Shown: one piece after another, positions 1 to 6,322 of the stretch
Layout: each line of letters begins with the position of its first letter
Numbering within the stretch: the first letter of the stretch is position 1
Assembly: GCA_028697875.1 (NCBI GenBank)
Contig: JAQVEQ010000032.1
Location: 1 to 19,041 of the forward strand
DNA length: 19,041 nt
Direction: 5' to 3'
Source of the DNA: Novosphingobium sp.
Lineage (GTDB): Bacteria; Pseudomonadota; Alphaproteobacteria; Sphingomonadales; Sphingomonadaceae
Made by a program: the position numbers and the translations under genes
The notes under the pieces: model-generated
Database searches by the model: none
Told to the model about the DNA's origin: nothing
The model's input: the letters and a program-made list of their open reading frames with translations, nothing else

Positions 1-210
1 GTCGCGGAGTTCGAGACGGACATTCGGGCCGAACGGAAACGGGACGGGATCGAAGCGGCCAAGGCTCGGGGCGTCTACAAGGGCCGTCCGGCCACCATCG
101 ACGCGGATGCGATCAAGGAGGCGCTGGCTGCCGGGGAGAGCCCTGCGGCGCTGGCGAAGCGGCTGGGGATCGCTCGGTCCACCGTTTACCGCCTTAAGGA
201 TGCCGCCTAA
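1..210 (+). CDS. Serine recombinase (resolvase/invertase), C-terminal end
   Basis: Partial gene entering from the left edge; 69 residues and a TAA stop are visible. The fragment begins in the long E-helix of the resolvase/invertase family (ERKRDGIEAAKARGVYKGR), followed by a helix-turn-helix typical of Hin-type recombinases (ALAKRLGIARSTVYRLK). The catalytic serine domain is outside the window, so activity cannot be judged. In an island with a separate tyrosine integrase, such a protein may be a resolvase for multimers or an invertase; the sequence does not decide. The family call is secure from the E-helix/HTH signature, the role is not. Confidence 0.88.
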   Translation, partial: VAEFETDIRAERKRDGIEAAKARGVYKGRPATIDADAIKEALAAGESPAALAKRLGIARSTVYRLKDAA

Positions 211-261
211 TTCACCTTAGCTTCGTTCAGAAAATAATCGGGTAAGATGAACAACCTCTAA

Positions 262-299
262 CCCACAGCCTGTGGGGTCTTGAGGCACTTTCAGACCCC
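262..299. repeat. Two overlapping, mutually exclusive hairpins
   Basis: CCCACA (262-267) can pair with TGTGGG (271-276). GGGGTCT (274-280) can pair with AGACCCC (293-299) around a 12-nt loop. The two stems share bases 274-276, so only one can form at a time. They lie about 50 bp beyond the serine recombinase stop codon and have no following T-run, so a simple intrinsic terminator is not convincing. A recombinase site or a conformational switch in the mRNA is possible but unproven. Confidence 0.5.
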
Positions 300-353
300 C
301 ATATGTAGTGGCGCTGACCAGCTAGGCAGATTGTCGGCGTAAGGGGGCGAAAC

Positions 354-379
354 GGGACCTGCCGACTGCGGGCAGTCCC
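354..379 (-). terminator. Possible terminator of the polymerase-like gene
   Basis: GGGA and CTGCC at 354-363 can pair with GGCAG and TCCC at 371-379, giving a nine-pair stem with one bulged base. Read on the minus strand it lies 12 nt past the stop codon of the gene at 391-1722 and is followed by GTTTCG, a short and weak T-tract. Position and stem favour a terminator; the weak tail lowers confidence. Confidence 0.4.
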
Positions 380-390
380 TACTCCCCGCT

Positions 391-1722
391 TCACCTATCC
401 CACTTCAAGATGGGCACCGGAGCGGCTTCCATGCCCAAGCTCTCCATGAAGTACCGACCGAACGCGGATCGGATGGCCTCGGCAGCTACCTCCTCGTTCC
501 CCTGAGCCACCAACAGTGCATCATGGACCGGCAGGAAGCCTAGCCCCCGCTCCATCAAATCCTCCATCGCCAACCTCATGATTTCCGCCTCGTGCCACTG
601 GAGGTCTAGCGGGCCGATACCGTATCGCCAGAGCTGCCGAAGGAACGGGTACCGTTCAAGCCCGGCTTCCTTCGCTTTCTTGAGACGATTGCCGCCGTTC
701 GCTGCACCGGAAGACCCAAGCGCCAAGACCAGCCATTGCTTTACCCACTCCCGGTCAACCCTAGGAACCGCGTAGGGATCGCCTGAGGGGTCGAATGGGA
801 GGCCAAGGAGCCCGTGCAGGATCGTGAGATGGGAGGCGCTAATATCGACCTCTCGGGCAAGTTTCCCGTCGATACGGATGGCACCTTGCCGAGTTTCCTT
901 CCCGCCGACCATGCGCTCGTAAGGGTCCGCTTCGGGCATACTGTAGAAGCGCCCGTGCCACTGGTAGTCAAAGGCCTCTTGGTCCGCGTTGCTGTAGGAC
1001 CGGCGAAGCCCAGTGAAGACGATCCCTGTCACCCGGCCCTCGGCCATCAGGTAGGCGTTTAGACGCTCCATCGCCTCAATGATCGGCTGGGCTCGCGGAT
1101 CGTCTGCGGGAAATGGCAGCCGCTTCGCCTCGCTCCCGTCCTCCGGCTTCGTCGCGACAAGCTGCAAGACCTCTGCGGGAGCTGGGACTGCATCCCTGCC
1201 AAGCGTGAAGTGCGTAGTGAAGTCGCCCAGCCCCACCCCGTGCTCTTCGGCAAGCGCCAAGAGCTTCGCGGACGGACGGAAGGATGTGCGGGCAGCCCTT
1301 CTTTTCGCGCGTCCAAAGACGGTCTCAGTGTAGTAATATCCGGGCAGCTCCTCCAGATACCCAGCCGCCCCTAACGCCTTCCGCATGGTCGTGAAGGCAG
1401 TCTTGCCACCGGGTACAGCGACAAGGTGATTGTTGTCCGTCGCCAACTTACTCCACTTGCCCGCTCTGGCAGCCGTGAGGAGGTCGGCAAGGAACGCTTC
1501 GGTTGCCGCACGGTACTTAGGAACCATGGTTGGCCTAAGCTGGCCTTGGGATTTCTGAAACGGGACAACAATCTGGTCCACGATCCATGCAACCAAGGAG
1601 GCCGCTTGCGGGGACTTCACGCCGCCTTTTAGCGGCATGGCGAGGCTGTAGGTCCTTGCGTCCCTGCGGTCGGACTGCCGGTCTTCTTCAGCCAGCTCAG
1701 AAAGAGGCGTATGGAGATGCAT
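391..1722 (-). CDS. Island protein with PolA-palm-like motifs
   Basis: 443 residues, family not recognised with certainty. The N-terminal half includes a winged-helix-like stretch (residues about 95-135, ending GAAGYLEELPGYYY). The C-terminal half has an ordered set of motifs resembling the palm of family A DNA polymerases: VDISASHLTIL (292-302) like motif A (D-x-S), a segment DREWVKQWLVLALGSSGA (323-340) in the place of the motif B helix with K328, and LPVHDALLVA (398-407) like motif C (H-D). The 3'-5' exonuclease domain of PolA is absent and the protein is under half the length of Pol I. The similarity is inferred from motif order only; it may be a polymerase-like replication protein or an unrelated fold. 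The start is uncertain: the ATG at 1722 has no clear ribosome site, and the internal ATG at 1636-1638 is an alternative. Confidence 0.6.
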   Translation of the reverse strand: MHLHTPLSELAEEDRQSDRRDARTYSLAMPLKGGVKSPQAASLVAWIVDQIVVPFQKSQGQLRPTMVPKYRAATEAFLADLLTAARAGKWSKLATDNNHLVAVPGGKTAFTTMRKALGAAGYLEELPGYYYTETVFGRAKRRAARTSFRPSAKLLALAEEHGVGLGDFTTHFTLGRDAVPAPAEVLQLVATKPEDGSEAKRLPFPADDPRAQPIIEAMERLNAYLMAEGRVTGIVFTGLRRSYSNADQEAFDYQWHGRFYSMPEADPYERMVGGKETRQGAIRIDGKLAREVDISASHLTILHGLLGLPFDPSGDPYAVPRVDREWVKQWLVLALGSSGAANGGNRLKKAKEAGLERYPFLRQLWRYGIGPLDLQWHEAEIMRLAMEDLMERGLGFLPVHDALLVAQGNEEVAAEAIRSAFGRYFMESLGMEAAPVPILKWDR

Positions 1723-1838
1723 AGAGGATAATCATCAATCACTTAACCTGTAGCCAGCTTCGGACTATCTTAAGGTAACGGAGGGTAGGCTTAATGCATA
1801 GTAGACAAAAACTCTAGCACAGCCTGAAAGCGAGCAAC

Positions 1839-2372
1839 GTGCGCCCCAGAAACAGACCGAACAAGCCCCAGCCAGTCCGAGGGCGTTTCCACCGGGGAAC
1901 TTTCAGACCCTACGCCGCCAAGAGCTACCGCACGAAGCGAAAGTCCCGGTGGAGCTTCCGGGACCTCACGCTGGCCGTGGCCGTCATCGCGCTCCTTGCG
2001 CTCGCGGGTTTCCGCTGGGTTGCTGGCGGGACCAAAGAGGCCGACAAGTTTGCGTGCGTCTCGCCTCGGGTGCTGGATGGCGATACGATAGATTGCGGCG
2101 CTACCCGTGTGCGCCTTCAGGGGATCGACGCTCCGGAACTCCCCGGACACTGCCGACCGGGACGGAACTGCACCCCCGGCGATCCCTATGCCAGCACAGC
2201 GAACTTGAGCAGGCTGGTGAACGGGAAGACGCTTGAGTGCCGAAAGACCGATGTGGATCACTATGGCAGGACTGTGGCTCGCTGTAAGGCTGGCGACGTG
2301 GATGTGTCCTGTGCTCAGATTGCTGGTGGGTATGCCGTCCGGCGCTATGCGATGATCTTGTGTTGGCCTTAG
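1839..2372 (+). CDS. Membrane-anchored thermonuclease-like protein (SNase family)
   Basis: 177 residues from a GTG start; an in-frame TAG at 1815-1817 limits any upstream extension. A basic N-terminus (1-40) and one membrane span (about 42-62) precede a staphylococcal-nuclease fold. Visible landmarks are D80-G-D82-T, R92 and E100 within RVRLQGIDAPE, and R144 in HYGRTVA. These match the calcium-binding aspartates and the Arg/Glu/Arg catalytic set of the family. The domain is expected to face the periplasm and cleave DNA or RNA. The protein stops at LCWP soon after the GGYAV segment, so the C-terminal helix usual in this family is short or missing. Its stop overlaps the stop of the next, convergent gene. 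Family assignment is firm; activity is inferred. Confidence 0.85.
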   Translation: MRPRNRPNKPQPVRGRFHRGTFRPYAAKSYRTKRKSRWSFRDLTLAVAVIALLALAGFRWVAGGTKEADKFACVSPRVLDGDTIDCGATRVRLQGIDAPELPGHCRPGRNCTPGDPYASTANLSRLVNGKTLECRKTDVDHYGRTVARCKAGDVDVSCAQIAGGYAVRRYAMILCWP

Positions 2373-2854
2373 AACTTCCGCTGCGCTCGGGATGGGTCGA
2401 ACTTCTCACACTGACCAGTGAAGTCTCCAGACTTCCCAGAGATGCTTATGGTCCCCGTGTAGCGATCCAGCCGTAGCTTGGGGTTGTTGAGTGCGCTCAC
2501 TCCTACCGTTCCGCGTATCTCGCCCTCGGTCCTTTCGATGGACCGCAGCTTGAACCATCCGTCCTCACCGCCCCGGATCACGGGCAGCATCGAGCGAGGC
2601 ATCCGGACCCGGCCTTCGTCGCCATCAATCCACAGGCTGACCTGTTCTTCAAAGCCGACCGACTTATTGCCGATCACGGTCCCTTGGGCATAGTTGCCGT
2701 TGTTGTCCCAGCCGTATGCCGTAGCGGAAGTTGCCTTGTTCGCCGTACCACCGCCGTAGCAGACGAGGTCAATGCGTTCCCCGTCGTCTGCCAGCGCAGG
2801 CCCGGACATAGCCGCAGCGATGGCGCTGGCGATGGCCGTAATCCTTCGGATCAT
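2369..2854 (-). CDS. Exported protein of unknown function
   Basis: 161 residues. The start at 2854 is preferred over a longer reading frame because an AGGAGA ribosome site (2864-2869) sits 9 nt upstream and the protein then opens with a clean signal peptide (MIRRITAIASAIAAAMSGP, cleavage after ALA). The mature part is rich in Gly and polar residues and has two cysteines, in LVCYGGG and near the end in FTGQCEKF, which could form a disulphide. The alternating short hydrophobic segments (VSLWID, GTISIS) suggest a beta-rich fold. No known domain was recognised. It is convergent with the nuclease gene, the two ending within 4 bp of each other, so they are not one operon. Confidence 0.75.
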   Translation of the reverse strand: MIRRITAIASAIAAAMSGPALADDGERIDLVCYGGGTANKATSATAYGWDNNGNYAQGTVIGNKSVGFEEQVSLWIDGDEGRVRMPRSMLPVIRGGEDGWFKLRSIERTEGEIRGTVGVSALNNPKLRLDRYTGTISISGKSGDFTGQCEKFDPSRAQRKF

Positions 2855-3117
2855 ATGTCGCCGTCTCCTAGGTTGCCGGGCTGTGTAACCTCCCCATATC
2901 AAAGTACTTGGGAAAGACGGCAACCACGAGGTCCATAACACCCCTAAGCCAAATGAGAAATCGAAAGGGCCGCATCAACACTGAGCGGGCCTCTGTCGAT
3001 CCAGAGAAGCTATTGCCGAAACCTTCTCGGCACGTCATATTACCCATCCAATCACTGGCTCCGGGTCGAACCAATCGTGGGGAGATCACGCGCTTCTTCA
3101 GGAGGCGCGAGAGCCCC

Positions 3118-3633
3118 ATGACTACTACCACAGACACCGACCCATGGACGCTGCACGGCAGCTTCTATTCCATCATCGTCAAGCGGGCCGCAGTGGTCCG
3201 AAGCTACCCCGGTGGCGTCGAAGCCTTCGAGCGGCTGGAGGAACCCGCACGGAAGAACGGGGCGCTATTCCTTCTGGCCCGTATGGAACCGGACGGGGTC
3301 GATCAGGCCCTTGAGCGCCTGCACAGGGCCGGAGTGGTTCCCGGAGAGGACGTGGCGGTGCTTGAGCTTGCCAGTGGCCCACTTCTGGAGTGCCCCGGCG
3401 TTGTCTTCGCTAGTGACGGTGACTTCTTCCTCCCGAAGTGGTCGGTCATTGCCGATCCCGACTATATCCCGAGCGAAGCTGCATCCATGCACTGGCTACC
3501 GCCAGAGGCCCCTCAGCCCTCACAACAGCCTGAAGCGACTGTGCGAGCCGTACAGCCTCCGAGGGGACTGACCGCCAACCAGTATTACCAATGGCGCGGC
3601 CTGCACTCCCCGGACGAGGAGGAGGACCAATGA
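3118..3633 (+). CDS. Hypothetical island protein
   Basis: 171 residues, not recognised. An open frame extends upstream to 2908, but the ATG at 3118 is chosen because AGGAGG lies at 3100-3105 and the codons before it look non-coding. The protein has no signal peptide or membrane span. A mixed alpha/beta N-terminal part (YSIIVKRAAVV, then FLLARMEPDG and DVAVLELASG) is followed by a Pro/Gln-rich linker (about 125-145) and an acidic tail (SPDEEEDQ). The tail codons GAG GAG GAG also form the ribosome site of the next gene, whose ATG overlaps this stop codon. The tight ATGA overlap implies translational coupling with the 37-aa membrane peptide. Confidence 0.7.
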   Translation: MTTTTDTDPWTLHGSFYSIIVKRAAVVRSYPGGVEAFERLEEPARKNGALFLLARMEPDGVDQALERLHRAGVVPGEDVAVLELASGPLLECPGVVFASDGDFFLPKWSVIADPDYIPSEAASMHWLPPEAPQPSQQPEATVRAVQPPRGLTANQYYQWRGLHSPDEEEDQ

Positions 3634-3743
3634 AAGGCCCAGACGAGGGCATCGGCTGCATCATTGTCGCTGGCTATTGTGTGCTGGTCATCGCGACCGG
3701 TTTCCTTTTTCACATCGGCTGGAACATGCTGGACGGGATGTGA
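3630..3743 (+). CDS. 37-aa single-span membrane peptide
   Basis: A short gene whose ATG overlaps the preceding TGA as ATGA (3630-3633). A purine-rich GAGGAGGAGG run at 3616-3625 gives it a good ribosome site. The peptide has an acidic N-terminus (MKGPDEG), one hydrophobic span (about residues 8-29, IGCIIVAGYCVLVIATGFLF) and a short tail ending DGM. No family is recognised. The coupling to the upstream gene argues that it is really translated and may help that protein reach the membrane, but this is inference. Confidence 0.6.
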   Translation: MKGPDEGIGCIIVAGYCVLVIATGFLFHIGWNMLDGM

Positions 3744-3852
3744 AAGACACAGGCAACAACCTGACAGGGGCACCTACCGCTCAAATTTTCATTGATTTTT
3801 AAGAAGGTTGCCGAGATTGTAGCACCCTCTTTAGAAAACTTTGGGGGAACTT

Positions 3853-3987
3853 ATGCGCCTATTGATTATCGCTTCTGTGCTTGCTCTGACTTCGACTGCC
3901 GCAGTAGCCCACAGCGGTGGCACGGATAGCAATGGCTGCCACATGAACCACAAGACGGGCGAATATCACTGCCACAAACCTAAGTGA
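3853..3987 (+). CDS. Secreted YHYH-type peptide
   Basis: 44 residues: a signal peptide (MRLLIIASVLALTSTAAVA) followed by a mature part of about 25 residues, HSGGTDSNGCHMNHKTGEYHCH and a short basic tail. The pattern G-G-x-D-x-x-G-C-H...H-x-x-T-G-x-Y-H-C-H matches the YHYH motif, a small Cys/His module often found as an accessory to secreted or membrane-anchored nucleases. The paired Cys and clustered His suggest metal binding or a disulphide. A GGGGGA ribosome site lies at 3844-3849. It is separated by about 110 bp from the preceding gene, and a hairpin follows directly. The SNase-like gene 1.5 kb away lacks such a module, so the two may be functionally related, but nothing proves it. Confidence 0.75.
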   Translation: MRLLIIASVLALTSTAAVAHSGGTDSNGCHMNHKTGEYHCHKPK

Positions 3988-3992
3988 CCAGA

Positions 3993-4018
3993 GGGGGCAG
4001 CCTGTACGGTTGCCCTTT
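3993..4018 (+). terminator. Terminator after the YHYH peptide gene
   Basis: GGGCA (3995-3999) can pair with TGCCC (4011-4015), with two further inner pairs possible around the TGTAC loop, and TTT follows. It begins 6 nt after the stop codon at 3987. The stem is short, so strength is uncertain. Confidence 0.5.
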
Positions 4019-4040
4019 CACCCCTCGATTTTCCCCTCAG

Positions 4041-4138
4041 GACTCGCTGGAGAGTCGATAGCCCCCCGCTGGCACCCGAGGACTCAGCGAGGCAGATCGG
4101 CGCTCAGCGAGGCTCCTATGGAATCTGAGAGGGGCTAT
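4041..4138. repeat. Direct and inverted short repeats beyond the integrase stop
   Basis: CTCAGCGAGGC occurs at 4083-4093 and again at 4103-4113, a spacing of exactly 20 bp. An inverted imperfect copy (CTCGCTGGAG) lies at 4043-4052. ATAGCCCC at 4059-4066 is matched in inverse by GGGGCTAT at 4131-4138. The helically phased direct repeats are the kind bound by recombination directionality factors or integrase arm domains, but here they are at the integrase gene's 3' side, away from the tRNA junction. Function unknown. Confidence 0.4.
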
Positions 4139-5961
4139 GGGGCCCGCCACGGCTTCACCAGCTCCAGAATGTCGACCTCGAAGCGTAGACGGTCAAGCTG
4201 CTGTGCCAGCGCCTCAAATTCGCCGTAGTCGTCGTCTGTGCTGACCCTTCCGGGGGACTTACGGCCCTGAATGTACTCGCGGGCGTCCCGTGCGATACCT
4301 GACGCACGAGCGGCAGTCGTCCACGTGTGCCGGAACTCTCGCATAGGTTGCCTACCAGCCGCCCGAGGCAAGATGCCTTGATCGTAGATGTGAGCGCACC
4401 ACTTGTCACCGAACGAGGAGTAGAGACGCCCAAACTTGTTCCGGACCCGAAGCTGCGGAAACAGTGTCTCTTCCCCCTGCCCCTTCAGGTGCTGGACGTA
4501 GCCCGCAAAGTTCAGCGAAAGGAGCGGGAGGGGCACAGGAATAATCCGCCCTCCAGACCCCTTCTTGTCTGTCTTCAGCCGCTGTGCGCCCTTCTCGGGG
4601 TGATGGCGCTGCGCCTGTAGGTCGAGCATCCACCGGCCCGTCTCCGGGTCCTTCCAGACATCGTCAAGCACGAGCTGGACCAACTCTTCCGGGCGTGCCC
4701 CAGTAAATAGAGACAGCAGCGGCAGCCAGTAAGCCGTCTCACCTCTCCCCCAACGGGGTTGGTCCCCGCCTGCGAAGAAAGGTTGGCCGAATATCCCTCG
4801 GAGCTCATCGGCGGAGAAGCCCTTGGCCTTTCTCTCATTCGTCCTGAGCTGTTCGAACTTCCTCCCGGTGAACGGATTAGCGAGACGCTCGGAGATGAGG
4901 CCTTCCTCAGCCTGCGCCTTCGTCCAGCGAGCTCCCAAGGTCCGGCAGTGCTTCTCCAGCGTCCGAGGGTTGACCCGCTCCACATCCTTGTCGGCATAGA
5001 GCTGGACGAGGTCAGCCAAAGGCAACGCCCGCTCCTTCGCAGTCACCCTTGCGGGCCGACGCGCCACCAAATCCAAGAAGCGGCTGACCTCGGCACGGGT
5101 AAGCTCGTGCGGCTGGAGGTCGCCCAGAGCATCGCAAAGATAGCGAAGAGCGGTCCTCGTCTGTGCCTTGCTAGGCTCCCCGAAGTCCATCCGGGGGCTT
5201 TCCAGCATCCCCTCGACGATTTCTCGGAACGATGGGCCGATGAGGGGCACAGCGGCGACGGACGACTGCGCCACGGGGGCTTCGGGCATGGGCGGGGTCG
5301 GGACAATTTTCCCGTCCATCCGCTCAAGCTCCGCCTCGTGGACCGCAATGGCCGTCTCATTCAGCTTGACGCACAGGTCCCGGAAGGCCGGGCTCGACGG
5401 ATCGACCACAAGCCCTTCGGACGCGGCCAGCTCGACAGCCTTCTCCCGCCAAGCATCCAAGATGCCCTCAAGGTCACCATCGGCGCTGAAGTCCCGGTAG
5501 ATTTCCAGCGCGACCTCTGTGGCAATCTTGATGCCCTGAGACCAGAGGGCGGAAGGACGCGGGGGCGCTATCTCATATCCCGCCCTCTCCATGGCTATTG
5601 AAACAAGCTCTCCGCGTGCCTTGGCTGCGGGATCAAGCCGCCGTGCGGCATCGTCCGCCAGCTCTCGGCTCCGGTAGGTCTCCACAAGGAAGGCAATTTT
5701 TGGGCTGTCCAAGTTATCGAACGTTCCAGCCGCCAACTTCTCGGCACGGGACACCATCGCAGCGTACTGACGTGCAGCGGCCTCGAAGCAGTCCATCGCG
5801 CACGGCTCAGTGATCGAGCGGGCACCTAGGCTGACCTTCAGCTCCGTTAGGGTCTCGCCTGCCTTGCCGACGTAGGCCCGGAGTCGCTCTGGGAAGGTCC
5901 GCCGATAACGCAGGATGCCGGTCTTCGGGTCTGCTTGGAGATAACGCACACTGACTTCCAC
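4135..5961 (-). CDS. Tyrosine recombinase / site-specific integrase
   Basis: 608 residues from the GTG at 5961, preferred because GAGG lies 8 nt upstream; a GTG at 6003 in the same frame has no ribosome site. The N-terminal 250 residues are a charged, partly helical region of the long sphingomonad-type integrases. A SAM-like core-binding domain follows (about 245-375), then the catalytic domain: Arg I in FTGARPEELVQL (R423), a basic beta-hairpin KTDKKGSGGRIIPVP, FRHTW (R544, H545), and the nucleophile in DDDYGE (Y579). The first His of the usual HxxR box is Arg (REFR), and the late His/Trp position reads GR in IQGRKS. The enzyme presumably inserts and excises the island at the neighbouring tRNA-Gln 3' end. 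The gene lies with its 5' end nearest the att junction, the standard layout. Confidence 0.9.
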   Translation of the reverse strand: MEVSVRYLQADPKTGILRYRRTFPERLRAYVGKAGETLTELKVSLGARSITEPCAMDCFEAAARQYAAMVSRAEKLAAGTFDNLDSPKIAFLVETYRSRELADDAARRLDPAAKARGELVSIAMERAGYEIAPPRPSALWSQGIKIATEVALEIYRDFSADGDLEGILDAWREKAVELAASEGLVVDPSSPAFRDLCVKLNETAIAVHEAELERMDGKIVPTPPMPEAPVAQSSVAAVPLIGPSFREIVEGMLESPRMDFGEPSKAQTRTALRYLCDALGDLQPHELTRAEVSRFLDLVARRPARVTAKERALPLADLVQLYADKDVERVNPRTLEKHCRTLGARWTKAQAEEGLISERLANPFTGRKFEQLRTNERKAKGFSADELRGIFGQPFFAGGDQPRWGRGETAYWLPLLSLFTGARPEELVQLVLDDVWKDPETGRWMLDLQAQRHHPEKGAQRLKTDKKGSGGRIIPVPLPLLSLNFAGYVQHLKGQGEETLFPQLRVRNKFGRLYSSFGDKWCAHIYDQGILPRAAGRQPMREFRHTWTTAARASGIARDAREYIQGRKSPGRVSTDDDYGEFEALAQQLDRLRFEVDILELVKPWRAP

Positions 5962-6016
5962 GAGAAAGGCCTCTTTGTACCACCGGATGTACCTCCGAGA
6001 CACAGAGAAAGCCTAG

Positions 6017-6039
6017 AAAATCAGGGATTTACCGATTTT
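6017..6039. promoter_or_regulatory. AT-rich inverted repeat upstream of integrase
   Basis: AAAATC (6017-6022) and GATTTT (6034-6039) form an inverted repeat with an 11-bp spacer, in the only AT-rich patch between the integrase start and the tRNA. It could be an integrase promoter/operator element or an arm-type integrase site. No convincing -35/-10 pair can be assigned. Confidence 0.35.
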
Positions 6040-6059
6040 TCAACCGCTTGGGGTTGACA

Positions 6060-6133
6060 TGGATGCCCCGCGTGGATTCGAACCACGATTGACGGAGTCA
6101 GAGTCCGTAGTCTTACCATTAGACGACGGGGCA
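6060..6133 (-). tRNA. tRNA-Gln (anticodon CUG)
   Basis: The minus strand folds into a complete cloverleaf of 74 nt with encoded CCA: acceptor TGCCCCG/CGGGGCA, D arm GTCT/AGAC around AATGGTA, anticodon stem ACGGA/TCCGT with loop CTCTGAC (anticodon CTG), and T arm CGTGG/CCACG around TTCGAAT. The discriminator base is U. The CCA end is at 6060-6062 and faces the integrase gene, marking this tRNA as the likely attachment site of the island. Because the reconstituted 3' end matches the gene, the tRNA should remain functional. Confidence 0.96.
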
Positions 6134-6146
6134 ATTCGGAGGCGTG

Positions 6147-6175
6147 CCTCTAAGCGCGGGATGGCCTGCGGTCAA
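6147..6175 (-). promoter_or_regulatory. Promoter of tRNA-Gln
   Basis: On the minus strand TTGACC (6175-6170) and TAGAGG (6152-6147) are separated by 17 bp, close to a sigma-70-type -35/-10 pair. The predicted start would fall about 7 nt downstream of the -10 box and just before the tRNA 5' end at 6133. Confidence 0.55.
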
Positions 6176-6322
6176 GAGGATGGTGCCCTCTTTCGAAGAT
6201 AGCCCCGACAAGGCTCCTTTCCCACGCGTGACGCCCTCTTGCCGGATTCGCCCGGCGCTTGTAGCATCGCACTCAAGTACCTGCGGATTTTGCAGGGATA
6301 AGCATAAGAAAGACTGACGATT

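Larger units (their letters stand above)
1..6059. mobile_element. Integrated genomic island next to tRNA-Gln (one end only)
   Basis: The stretch from the window start to the tRNA-Gln 3' end reads as one end of an integrative element. Seen: a tyrosine recombinase gene adjacent to the tRNA 3' end and pointing away from it, a serine recombinase tail, several small genes of unknown function, and less extreme GC and third-position bias than the chromosome right of 6134. Known: tyrosine recombinases commonly integrate into the 3' end of a tRNA gene and leave a direct repeat of that end at the far border. No second copy of the tRNA 3' end is visible in 1-6000, so the left border and the size of the element cannot be stated. 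The boundary at 6059 assumes that the tRNA reconstituted at this junction ends with CCA at 6060-6062. Confidence 0.7.

Noticed and set aside
1791..2261. Minus-strand open frame of 156 codons
   Set aside because: Antisense to the SNase-like gene, which carries the catalytic motif set; no ribosome site or domain.
4759..5601. Plus-strand open frame of 280 codons
   Set aside because: Antisense to the integrase, with no domain or plausible start.
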